A stretch of 64,000 nucleotides of DNA, from positions 124,001-188,000 of the forward strand of contig QBML01000002.1 of the NCBI GenBank assembly GCA_003242085.1, in the 5' to 3' direction. The DNA is from Pseudanabaena frigida. Its GTDB lineage: Bacteria; Cyanobacteriota; Cyanobacteriia; Pseudanabaenales; Pseudanabaenaceae. Positions 1 through 8,437 of this stretch are shown here, piece by piece. The translations under genes were made by a program, and so were the position numbers. Every line of letters starts with the position of its first letter. The first letter of the stretch is position 1. The notes beneath the pieces are model-generated. The model did no database searches. It had not been told where the DNA came from and was given only the letters and a program-made list of their open reading frames with translations.

Positions 1-2
1 TT

Positions 3-509
3 ATTTTATTTACCTATTACAATCCGATCTTAAATATCGGAGTAGAAAATTTTTTACAGAAGATCTATGCCGCTGGAGTACGTGGATTAGTAGTTCCCGA
101 CTTGCCTCTCGAAGAATCTCATGTCTTGCTAGAACCTGCTCAAAAAGCTGGTATTGAGGTTATTTTGTTGATTGCGCCGACTAGCCCACCCGATCGAGTT
201 GCCGCGATCGCCGCCAAGTCTCAGGGTTTTATTTATGTGGTCAGTGCCACTGGTGTAACAGGTGTGCGGACTGAAGTGGCTAAGGGTGTAAAAACGATGA
301 TTGAACAACTGCGAATCATCACGGATAAACCGATCGCGGTTGGTTTTGGCATCTCGCAGCCCGAACATGCCAAACAGGTAATTGATTGGAACGCTGATGG
401 CGCGATCGTCGGTAGTGCCATGGTCAGAAAGCTAGCCGAGCCAGATGGTGGATTGCACGCGATCGGTGAACTTTGCAAAACTCTCAAACAATCTATTCGT
501 AGGGACTAG
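3..509 (+). CDS. trpA: Tryptophan synthase alpha chain, 3' part (cut by window edge)
   Basis: The reading frame is open from the first bases of the window, so the start lies outside. The visible 168 residues are about the last 60 percent of a usual 265-residue TrpA. They contain the [10 protein letters not shown] segment, which carries the family's catalytic aspartate, and [10 protein letters not shown], the mobile active-site loop. The C-terminal GFGISQPEH and GAIVGSAMV segments bind the substrate phosphate in the TIM barrel. TrpA cleaves indole-3-glycerol phosphate and passes indole to TrpB in the last step of tryptophan synthesis. A TTG codon at 102 could look like a start, but the homologous sequence continues upstream of it. 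The next gene on the same strand follows after 19 bases. Confidence 0.95.
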   Translation: MLFTYYNPILNIGVENFLQKIYAAGVRGLVVPDLPLEESHVLLEPAQKAGIEVILLIAPTSPPDRVAAIAAKSQGFIYVVSATGVTGVRTEVAKGVKTMIEQLRIITDKPIAVGFGISQPEHAKQVIDWNADGAIVGSAMVRKLAEPDGGLHAIGELCKTLKQSIRRD

Positions 510-528
510 AACTTAGGAATTAAGGCTC

Positions 529-1713
529 ATGAATATTTTGATTGGTGTGGGTATTGCGATCGCAGTTTTTGGTGGATTAGTTTTGCTGCTGTGGCTGCTG
601 TTTGAGTGGCAGTACAAAACTAGACAAGGCAATTTACTTGAATTTGATAGTGGCATTTGGCAATTTCTTACCTACGAGCCTAATCACTATCGTTTGGAAC
701 TAATCCTGACGGCTACTAACAAAACTCGTAATCTTGACGTTTTCCTAGTAGAAGTCAATCCTGTAATATCCTTACTGTCTAGTGACAGCCTTGAAGGAAT
801 CAATTGCCAAACTCAGTTGCGATCGCGTCATGCAAACACCTCCAGTCGCAATGACAACTATTGGGAATCCTATATTGTTACACCCAATCACAGCACTGGA
901 GTGGAGATTCAGATTGACCTCAGTGGTAAGAATCTTGAAGAATTAAGAACTGCATGGGTTCGCGTTCACTACACAATTTATGGGCCAGCAGGACGTGAAG
1001 AAAAAATCAAACATTGTATTATTCCCTTACAATTTCCCGATGCTAATCAAAGGGAACGTTGGCGACCAACCCCTGATGCAGATGTATTACCAATCCGAAC
1101 CCATATCTTGTCGGCAGGGGACAATCCTGTAGAAGTAATGCAACGGTATGTAGTGAGTCATGCTCAAGCAGGCGACATTGTGACGATCGCGGAAACTCCC
1201 ATCGCCATCATGCAAGGTAATTTCTATCATCCTAGCGATATCAAACCTAAGTGGTTAGCAAAGCGTCTGTGCTACTACTTCAAAAGCACTTCTAGTCTTG
1301 CTACTGCCTGCGGTCTGCAATCTTTGATTAATGAGTCAGGCGCATGGCGCGTAGCTTTTGCCTTTATTGTCGGTGCACTTGCCAAAGCAATTCTCCGTAA
1401 GCCAGGGGTGTTTTATATGCTCGCGGGAGAACAAGCAAGATTAATTGATGATGTCACAGGCACTTTGCCTCCCTACGACCAATTTATCGTTCTTGGCCCC
1501 AAAAATCCCCAAGCTGTTGTCGATGAGATTAAGGAAGGCACAGGACTAGAAGCAGCGATCGTGGATGTGAACGATCTACGGCGAGTGAAAGTTTTAGCGG
1601 CTACCTCTGGTGCATCAGAAAAACTACTTAATCAGGCTCTATTAATGAATCCTGCTGGTAATGCTTCAGAGCAAACTCCAATCGTTTTGATTCGTCCTAA
1701 TCACACCAATTAA
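529..1713 (+). CDS. Membrane-anchored F420-0:gamma-glutamyl ligase-like protein
   Basis: The protein has 394 residues with one N-terminal membrane helix (about residues 3-25). A beta-rich middle domain (about 40-180) has no assigned function. The C-terminal half starts near IRTHILSAGDNPVEV and resembles the F420_ligase (CofE-like) fold; conserved-looking pieces are VTIAETPIAIMQG, ACGLQSLI, GVFYMLAGEQ, and YDQFIVLGPKNP. CofE adds glutamate to coenzyme F420, but most cyanobacteria are not known to make F420 the way methanogens do, so the true substrate is uncertain. It starts 19 bases after trpA and is probably co-transcribed with it. A strong hairpin follows at 1721. Domain assignment is from recall of cyanobacterial homologues; catalytic activity is inference. 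Confidence 0.7.
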   Translation: MNILIGVGIAIAVFGGLVLLLWLLFEWQYKTRQGNLLEFDSGIWQFLTYEPNHYRLELILTATNKTRNLDVFLVEVNPVISLLSSDSLEGINCQTQLRSRHANTSSRNDNYWESYIVTPNHSTGVEIQIDLSGKNLEELRTAWVRVHYTIYGPAGREEKIKHCIIPLQFPDANQRERWRPTPDADVLPIRTHILSAGDNPVEVMQRYVVSHAQAGDIVTIAETPIAIMQGNFYHPSDIKPKWLAKRLCYYFKSTSSLATACGLQSLINESGAWRVAFAFIVGALAKAILRKPGVFYMLAGEQARLIDDVTGTLPPYDQFIVLGPKNPQAVVDEIKEGTGLEAAIVDVNDLRRVKVLAATSGASEKLLNQALLMNPAGNASEQTPIVLIRPNHTN

Positions 1714-1720
1714 TTCAATT

Positions 1721-1765
1721 ACAAAACAAGAGAGAGAATGCGATGCATTCTCTCTCTTGTTTTGT
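1721..1765. terminator. Perfect 21-bp hairpin after trpA and the F420-ligase-like gene
   Basis: Arms 1721-1741 and 1745-1765 are exact reverse complements with a 3-base loop. The arms start with ACAAAACAAG and end with TTGTTTTGT, so T-rich flanks exist on both strands. Its place eight bases after the stop codon fits an intrinsic terminator, possibly bidirectional. Confidence 0.7.
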
Positions 1766-1810
1766 AAATTTTGCTGACGACGTACAGCAATTACCCCAAT
1801 CAAATAAACC

Positions 1811-1889
1811 ATAAGAAAAGCCTTGAAGTCTTTGCCTTGCAAAGACTTCAAGGCTTTTCTTGGTTTGGGTTTGAGCGCAAAGCTCTGTA
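1811..1889 (+). repeat. Dispersed hairpin repeat, copy 1
   Basis: A perfect 21-bp hairpin (1814-1834 and 1840-1860) is followed by TTGGTTTGGGTTTGAG and then GCGCAAAGCTCTGTA. The same right-hand flank with a different stem occurs at 13560-13664 (reverse), 32375-32435, 52311-52424, 53353-53457 and 57408-57512. It lies between the end of the trpA operon and the convergent end of the surface-protein operon. Confidence 0.65.
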
Positions 1890-1913
1890 AAATCCAGTAG
1901 CGGATTGACGCGC

Positions 1914-4013
1914 TTAGTTGGATTCTAGTTGTAAGTCTGTTTCTTGTTTCTCAAAGCGGATTTCGACATCGCGGACATCAGCAAATTGAATTTCTACCCG
2001 TCGATCGCGCGCATAGTCAGCAATTTGATTACCCTGTGACGCTAATTGAGTTTCACCTAGCGATCGCACGGTCATGCGTTCGGAAGCAATACCCTGTCGC
2101 AATAGGTAATTGCGGACTGCTCGCGATCGCCTAAATCCCAACTCAAGGTTATAGGCATCACTGGCTCTAGGATCTGTATGTCCTTCGAGAGTAATGATAA
2201 TTGTGGGGTATTGATTTAAAACCGCCGCAATTCGATCCAAAACTTTAGCACTGGCAGGACTGATTTCATCGCGATCGAGGGCAAAGTGGATCTGGCGTGG
2301 AACCGATAGAACAATCGGATCTGGCGGTGGTGGAGTTTGGGCAATTTGAGGTGGTGTAGTACAAGCAGGAGTTGACTGCACATTAGCCCCTTGCACATTT
2401 GTCGATATGGGAACCGAAAGATCGGGATTAACTATCCTTGCATTTAAGGCTGGCTCAGATGTTCCATATTGCGGATCGGTGGCGATCGCGCTGATCGTGT
2501 CACCAATATTGAGGTTCTTTAAAGACGCACCAAATTTGCCATTGGCATCGGTTTTGATCGTAGTCAGATATTCGCTGAGAGGTCCATAGGGAAGATTGGG
2601 ATCGATTTTGCCAGTAACGCGATATAGATCGATAATAGTATCAGGATCGGCAGTTCCATCAATATTAACTTGATTAGCATTAAACATCGGAAAAGCACTA
2701 GCAAGAAACGTTGGCGCGTTAATCGCTCCATTCGCTGTGTCAACTCGACGAAAATACGAATCGCGCTGTCGATTTATGCCATCGCCTGTAATAAAATCGC
2801 GCTCAGTCACATTGCGTTGAGAGTTCAAGTCAATACTTAATCCCTTGAGCGCCGTGAAATTATTGTTACGAATCAAATTGCGATCGCTTTTAGGAAAAGA
2901 GGTAATTGCCACACCTGCGCCGCGTTGGTTACGGATTTCGTTATTAGTAACTTGATGATCGTTGCCCATCAGATAAATCGCGGCATAGTTAGTACTGCGA
3001 TCGTTAAACAAAATGCGATTATCCTCAATCACAATCGCACCTGTGGGTTTAAACAAATACACCCCACTACCATCATTAGCGCAGAGCGTATTTCCCTTGA
3101 TTCGTAAATTTGCAATTTCACCTTCAAGATAAATACCGTGAGGTATGCCATCAAAACCATTACTGGTAATCGCATTTTCGAGAATCTGAGTTCCTGTTGC
3201 TCTTACTGATGTGACGATGCCACTACCTTCGTGATTAGCGATCCGATTACGACGAACAATTGCATCATTGCTATTAAATAGATAAATCCCAAAACTAGAA
3301 GGCTGCTTTGGTAGCTTGCCAGTGGGGGGAATACCAAGCCAGTTAGCTTCGATGATTACGCCTTGAGGTGGACGATTACTGTAATATAAAGCAGCAGGCT
3401 GTTTCTGATCTGTAATGTCGGGTGGTGGCGACTGGTGAGAAATAAAAATATCTGCGGATGGAGTTGATGTCGGTAGGCTGCCGATCGCATTAAATCCATA
3501 AAGACTCAAGCCTCTAACAGTCACGCCATCAGCAACAATAGTTAAACCTCGAAAAATCTCAACGCCATCAGCAGGAGCGATCGCTACAACTGGCTGCGGA
3601 ATCGATACCTCTTTGGCAAAGGAACTTTGAGAGTCATATCCTGATTGGGTTGTACCATCAACGATCAGATTTTGACTGCTGATGTCAGGTAAAGCTTTAC
3701 GTAATTTGATTGTGGTGCGCTCACTAGGCAAATTGAATTGAATCTGTGAGCCTTTAGCATTAGGAAGAGACTTAACCTGAGCGCGTTCAGCATCAGTTAG
3801 CCGATCGATCTTAAGGCTACCATTCGCGATCTCAATTGCTTCGCGTAATGTCAATTCGCGATCGGGTTGAACATCGCTGTCAAGATCGCTATTAACCGTA
3901 ATTTGGTAACTAATGGGAGCGGTTTGGGCGATCGCCTTACTGCAAGTTACACCAACAAGTCCGATGAGAACGATAGATATAGCTGTTGCTTTTTTACTGT
4001 TTACTTTTCGCAT
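1914..4013 (-). CDS. Exported beta-helix protein with C-terminal OmpA domain
   Basis: The protein has 699 residues with an N-terminal signal peptide (hydrophobic stretch ending near CSKAIAQ). Around residue 55 it has LTLREAIEIAN, the CSLREA-type motif common at the start of exported right-handed beta-helix domains. Residues of about 140-410 hold repeated G-V-x-I-x-x-N units with NRI, NAI, NEI and NNF turns, typical of parallel beta-helix rungs. After a spacer with an Ig-like segment and a Pro-rich linker, residues of about 570-690 form an OmpA peptidoglycan-binding domain with intact LEGHTDPRAS and LGFRRSRAVRNYL motifs. It is the last gene of a three-gene operon; its ATG lies five bases after the stop of the gene upstream. 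The likely role is a periplasmic or surface protein tethered to peptidoglycan. The ligand of the helix is unknown. Confidence 0.8.
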   Translation of the reverse strand: MRKVNSKKATAISIVLIGLVGVTCSKAIAQTAPISYQITVNSDLDSDVQPDRELTLREAIEIANGSLKIDRLTDAERAQVKSLPNAKGSQIQFNLPSERTTIKLRKALPDISSQNLIVDGTTQSGYDSQSSFAKEVSIPQPVVAIAPADGVEIFRGLTIVADGVTVRGLSLYGFNAIGSLPTSTPSADIFISHQSPPPDITDQKQPAALYYSNRPPQGVIIEANWLGIPPTGKLPKQPSSFGIYLFNSNDAIVRRNRIANHEGSGIVTSVRATGTQILENAITSNGFDGIPHGIYLEGEIANLRIKGNTLCANDGSGVYLFKPTGAIVIEDNRILFNDRSTNYAAIYLMGNDHQVTNNEIRNQRGAGVAITSFPKSDRNLIRNNNFTALKGLSIDLNSQRNVTERDFITGDGINRQRDSYFRRVDTANGAINAPTFLASAFPMFNANQVNIDGTADPDTIIDLYRVTGKIDPNLPYGPLSEYLTTIKTDANGKFGASLKNLNIGDTISAIATDPQYGTSEPALNARIVNPDLSVPISTNVQGANVQSTPACTTPPQIAQTPPPPDPIVLSVPRQIHFALDRDEISPASAKVLDRIAAVLNQYPTIIITLEGHTDPRASDAYNLELGFRRSRAVRNYLLRQGIASERMTVRSLGETQLASQGNQIADYARDRRVEIQFADVRDVEIRFEKQETDLQLESN

Positions 4014-4018
4014 AGCCT

Positions 4019-7000
4019 CTAGTTTTTTAGGTTTGAGAGTCGATCGGGGTCAATCGTAAAGCCGTTTCTTTCGCTAGCACTAATTCCCATCGCTTGCAGA
4101 AATGCAGTGACAGTATCACCCTGATTAGGTAGCAAGAAGTTAAAAGCAGTGGCGAGGCGACGGTTAGCTCTATCTATAGAATCCGTTGCCAGTGGTACGG
4201 GAATAGTGGTGGCAATTGTTTGGGAAGTTGTCGATGATGTTGCCGTAATTCCGTCAATGCTTGGATTTGAGCTAACAAGCGTAGCATTAGCTTGGATATT
4301 TGATGCAGCATTGGGGAAGATACTTTGTGAATATTGCGTCGTAGGGGAATTAGACGACATTGTTTGTAATCGTGTGGCGATCGCATTAAAGATATCAGCC
4401 TTACCATTCAGCGCAAAGCTAATTGGAAGAGTATTAGCAACAATTTTATCTGGTGTGGTTTCAGCTTGACTTGCATTAGCCTTTGCGCCACCAAGAGATT
4501 GCAAGGTCATCTGACTACTAGCAACACCTCGATTAAGTAAGTATTTTCTGACTACCATCATGCGATTAACAGCCAGATTCTGTCCCGAGTTTATCTCCGC
4601 GAGCGAGCCAATATACCCTTGAATATTCACCGAGAGGCTGCGATATTCTTTCAAAACGGAAACTAAATTTTCTAGAACTGCAATATCGGCAATGTCCAGT
4701 TGGGTACTATTTGAGGTAGAACCTTGGTTACCATTCTTAGGAGTTTTAAAGGAGAGCGATCTCGCAACGTTAAGACTAATAATCTGAGGCGTAACGGCTG
4801 GAGGTAAATCCGCCACCGCTCTGGTTGCTGCTGGTTGCTGTGCTACAGGAGCTTGAGGTTCGATCGGCTCTTGCTGTTGGCGAGGTGGTATTTTTTGTAA
4901 GCCAAAGCCATCAAACAATTCGTTCAGCTTGACTGTAATTCCTGCATAGAGTCCACCCGCCGATCTCGTACCGCTAAAGTCGCGATCGGCATTGACAGAA
5001 CCAGAGCTATAACCCGCCGCTAATCGTAAATTAGGCGTGAGATAATAGCCAACTTCACCAACTAATCCCAGCTCGCTATAGCCCGCTGTCGGTTGATTGA
5101 GAAGGCGAGTTTCGCCAACTAGTTCGACGTTATAACCCGCACGATAGGTAACTCGAAATTGTGACAAGTTGGTACTCGATACACCCGTAAAATCTTTGGA
5201 GATCGTTGTAGTACTGTTCCGTAAAGCTAACTTCCCATAAAATTCCCATTGCCAGTTAGGAGCATAAATCCCTTCTAAAGCTAAGGTGTAATCGTTATAA
5301 CCAGTACCGCTGCCAATCAATAGGGAATCAGGAACAATACTAGGGTTTTGGCGATATTCATAGCGTAGGAGAAGGTTGAATTTATCATCTTCAGGATCGC
5401 GATAGGCAAGCCCGACTTTAACCGAAGAGAACGTTCCTAAGCCAGATAGTAATTGATTAGCAGCGCTAGATTGCTGATAGTTAAATAGCATTGTAAAAGC
5501 AGGAGAGAGCTTGCCTAAAGCAGAAGCTGTCAAAACTGTAGTGCTACTAGTGTCATTGCTACGATTTTCAAATCTTCCACTCGCTTTAAAATCAGGATTA
5601 TCAGTATATTCAAATCCGACAATATAACTATCTCCATTCTGGAAAGTCAGAGTTCTAGAAGACTGACCGACAGCGAATGGTTGTAAGAACGATGTCCCTG
5701 TAGCAGTAGTGGTCGCAAAACTACCAAATACACGTTCGTAACCAAAGTTTAAACGTAGCCCTGGCAATACTTGCCAACGTTGGTTGAGTCCTAATGCTCC
5801 TTGGGTAGAAGTGGCATCAGCTCCACCAATGACAGAGTATCGTCCAGTCAAACTGGTATCACTGCCTAGCTTATAATCTCCGAGCAAGTCAGCGCTGGTA
5901 ATTGAATTACCCGACAATGGACCTGAGTGAAACCATTGCTGACCTAACCTTGCTGTCAGCCCTTCTACAATTGTCCAATCAAGTGCTAACACGGTGCGAT
6001 CGGGAATTACTGTATCGGAACTTGATGACAGACTAACTTCATTTTGAGCAGTGACTTTGAGATTATCTGCGATTGGAACGCTCAAACGCGATCGTAGTTG
6101 AGTGGAACTACTGGATAAGAAGTTAGGAGATTGACGGTCTTGGCGATCGCGATATAGCACATCCAGATTGAGAAGAACATCTCCCAAACTTTGCTGCAAT
6201 CCCACACTAATTGTGCGTAAGGAATTATCAACAACAGAACCAGGCAAAGCTTCTTGTCGGGGATTAAGGAGATCTGTAAGAGTTGTCAATGGACGTGGTG
6301 CAACACCAAGGTTATCTTCTTGGTCATACTGGAGTTGCAGAAGAGTACTATTGCTTAGCTTAGCGTTTAACAATGCGCCATATTTGGTTTGTCCGGGCAC
6401 AAAACTTATGGTGGCATTATTCGCAAAGCCATTTTCAGCTTTGCTGTAATAGAGCTTACCGAAAAGACCTAGAGCAATCTCACTGTTGAGCTCAAAGCGC
6501 ATTGCCGTACCGCTTACATATCCCAACAATTCCGAAACATTTTGCGATCGCGCATATTCAGCTATTAGTTGAGTCTTTTCACTAATGGATACAAGAGCAT
6601 TTGCACCATAAAGGATAAAGTTACGAACACCCTGATTCTCCTTGAAGTAGTTCGCACTTAACCAAATTGGTTGACTTTGACTGCGGTTGAAATAATAGCG
6701 CAGTTGCCCGCCGTAGATATTACTATCACCATTAGCATCTTCATTTTGATAGGTAACGACGATTTGACGACGTAAGAGTTGACCATTGTTGCCTAGTTCT
6801 GTCTGCAATAATGGCTGCCGAAGTAGTATCGAACCATTGTCGTAGTTGATATCATAATCCCTGCCACGAACTAGTTCTTTGCGCGAAACTACTGTACCAG
6901 CACTAAAGAAGTCGATCAGCTCTACAAATACATTTTCACTGCCCAGAACTAGAAGGCGACGGGAGAAAAAGTAAGTTCCACTTGTACCATTAGGAGCGAT

Positions 7001-8437
7001 CGTATCGCGTTGAAATGATTTGCCAACATTACTGTAAAATCCAGTAATTTGCAGATCGCCCAGATTAAAGTTGCCCTTAAAACCTTGAAGTTGGCGCGAA
7101 ATGGCACTAAATTGCTGCGATCGCCCTGTAAATTCTTCGGTGTTATAGTTACCCCACATAAAATAGTCAGTACCAGCACCCTGAACTGGAGAGTTCCGTT
7201 CAAAGCGCAAATAAAGACTGTCATAGGATGGAGTGGTTCTTGTTGAAGTGGAACTATCTCCATAAACAGGATATTGGGAATCGCAATATTTCTCTGAGCC
7301 AAATAAGCTGCTGTTGCCAGCGCAGTCTTGATTGAGCGTTCGACTATTATTAAATGCACCTGTAAATAGCCATTCACCAACTCGACCTGTCCCAAAAACT
7401 GCGCCATATACGTCAACTTGGGTGCGATTGTTGAGATCGGCAGGCAAAAATTCACGCAAGCTACGATAAAAGTCAGTTCCTCTAGCACCAACTCGCAGGT
7501 CAATCACTCCTGTCACGATCGAAGGACGTAAATCCGTTGTAAGTCGAACTTGCGTAAAGGCTTCAGTTTTAGCGCTCCGCGCGCGAATCGTAACCATTCC
7601 CGCCTTCAACCCCGCCTTGAGCTGAGCTGTAAACTTACCTTGCTTAGCCAGAACCTGAAAGCCTGGTTGTTCTGGAGAAGCATCAGCACCGATAAACTCG
7701 CCATCGCTAGCTTCCAATGTAACCAATGCATCCCAATTAGATTGGTTACCATTTTCATCGACTAGTTGTCCATCGATTGTGGCATAGGAACGACCATCCG
7801 CAGGAACACTCGCCTCTAGCGTACTAAAGACTAACTTAGTTGGAGTTCCCCTAACCTTTAGATTGACAGAACTAGCGATCGCCTCTGCCCCTGAACCGAT
7901 CTCCCTTACAGTAATCGTGTTGTCTCCCTCTTTAACAGGAACGCCATACCACGTTTGAGTAACAGTCTTATTAGTTTCATCTAGTTCTGAACGACCAATC
8001 AAGCTAGCATCGATCGCCTTCCCATTCACCAAAAGTTCGATCTTGGTATTGACAGGAATCTGGATAACCACGGTTGCTACTGGAGTATCTAGAACAGATC
8101 CAGATGTGGGAGAAAGAATAATGATGCGTGATGATGGGATATTGGAGGCATTTAGCTGATTAGAGATTTTGGAATCATTAGAGATTTGCAGTGAGTTCGT
8201 GGTTTTCCCTGCATTATCTAAAGATAGAACTACATTCTTAAGAACATCAATCTTAGTTGCTTTAACCTCAGCCTGATTAGCTATAGATTCCTGTTGCTTA
8301 ACCTCCTCAGCAACTTTTACATCTGTAATTATGTCCGCCCTAGCGGTTGAGGCTAAGAACAACAACAAGATCTGAGGGAATGCAAAAACTCCTAACCTAA
8401 AAACATTCAAAAGTAGAAAGACAGAAATTTTTTCCAT
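4019..8437 (-). CDS. Large outer-membrane beta-barrel protein with Ig-like domain and OmpA-like tail
   Basis: The protein has 1472 residues and a signal peptide ending near LASTARA. Residues of about 100-200 look like an Ig-type domain, and about 205-300 like an invasin/Big_1 domain (SVPADGRSYATIDGQLVDENG). From about 310 to 1170 comes a very long run of alternating amphipathic strands with YPVYGDSS, DSLYLRFER and DYFMWGNY, the style of an outer-membrane barrel. The last part (about 1200-1320) resembles an OmpA C-terminal domain (NIQGYIGSLAE, NRMMVVRKYLLNRG), but the usual aspartate of the GHTD motif is missing, so peptidoglycan binding may be weak or lost. The start overlaps the upstream stop by one base (TAATG). 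Role in export or anchoring of its operon partners is inference. Confidence 0.75.
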   Translation of the reverse strand: MEKISVFLLLNVFRLGVFAFPQILLLFLASTARADIITDVKVAEEVKQQESIANQAEVKATKIDVLKNVVLSLDNAGKTTNSLQISNDSKISNQLNASNIPSSRIIILSPTSGSVLDTPVATVVIQIPVNTKIELLVNGKAIDASLIGRSELDETNKTVTQTWYGVPVKEGDNTITVREIGSGAEAIASSVNLKVRGTPTKLVFSTLEASVPADGRSYATIDGQLVDENGNQSNWDALVTLEASDGEFIGADASPEQPGFQVLAKQGKFTAQLKAGLKAGMVTIRARSAKTEAFTQVRLTTDLRPSIVTGVIDLRVGARGTDFYRSLREFLPADLNNRTQVDVYGAVFGTGRVGEWLFTGAFNNSRTLNQDCAGNSSLFGSEKYCDSQYPVYGDSSTSTRTTPSYDSLYLRFERNSPVQGAGTDYFMWGNYNTEEFTGRSQQFSAISRQLQGFKGNFNLGDLQITGFYSNVGKSFQRDTIAPNGTSGTYFFSRRLLVLGSENVFVELIDFFSAGTVVSRKELVRGRDYDINYDNGSILLRQPLLQTELGNNGQLLRRQIVVTYQNEDANGDSNIYGGQLRYYFNRSQSQPIWLSANYFKENQGVRNFILYGANALVSISEKTQLIAEYARSQNVSELLGYVSGTAMRFELNSEIALGLFGKLYYSKAENGFANNATISFVPGQTKYGALLNAKLSNSTLLQLQYDQEDNLGVAPRPLTTLTDLLNPRQEALPGSVVDNSLRTISVGLQQSLGDVLLNLDVLYRDRQDRQSPNFLSSSSTQLRSRLSVPIADNLKVTAQNEVSLSSSSDTVIPDRTVLALDWTIVEGLTARLGQQWFHSGPLSGNSITSADLLGDYKLGSDTSLTGRYSVIGGADATSTQGALGLNQRWQVLPGLRLNFGYERVFGSFATTTATGTSFLQPFAVGQSSRTLTFQNGDSYIVGFEYTDNPDFKASGRFENRSNDTSSTTVLTASALGKLSPAFTMLFNYQQSSAANQLLSGLGTFSSVKVGLAYRDPEDDKFNLLLRYEYRQNPSIVPDSLLIGSGTGYNDYTLALEGIYAPNWQWEFYGKLALRNSTTTISKDFTGVSSTNLSQFRVTYRAGYNVELVGETRLLNQPTAGYSELGLVGEVGYYLTPNLRLAAGYSSGSVNADRDFSGTRSAGGLYAGITVKLNELFDGFGLQKIPPRQQQEPIEPQAPVAQQPAATRAVADLPPAVTPQIISLNVARSLSFKTPKNGNQGSTSNSTQLDIADIAVLENLVSVLKEYRSLSVNIQGYIGSLAEINSGQNLAVNRMMVVRKYLLNRGVASSQMTLQSLGGAKANASQAETTPDKIVANTLPISFALNGKADIFNAIATRLQTMSSNSPTTQYSQSIFPNAASNIQANATLVSSNPSIDGITATSSTTSQTIATTIPVPLATDSIDRANRRLATAFNFLLPNQGDTVTAFLQAMGISASERNGFTIDPDRLSNLKN

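Noticed and set aside
6949-7503. 184-codon minus frame inside the barrel gene
   Set aside because: It lies in another frame of the same strand within a clearly coding barrel gene, with no homology or ribosome site.
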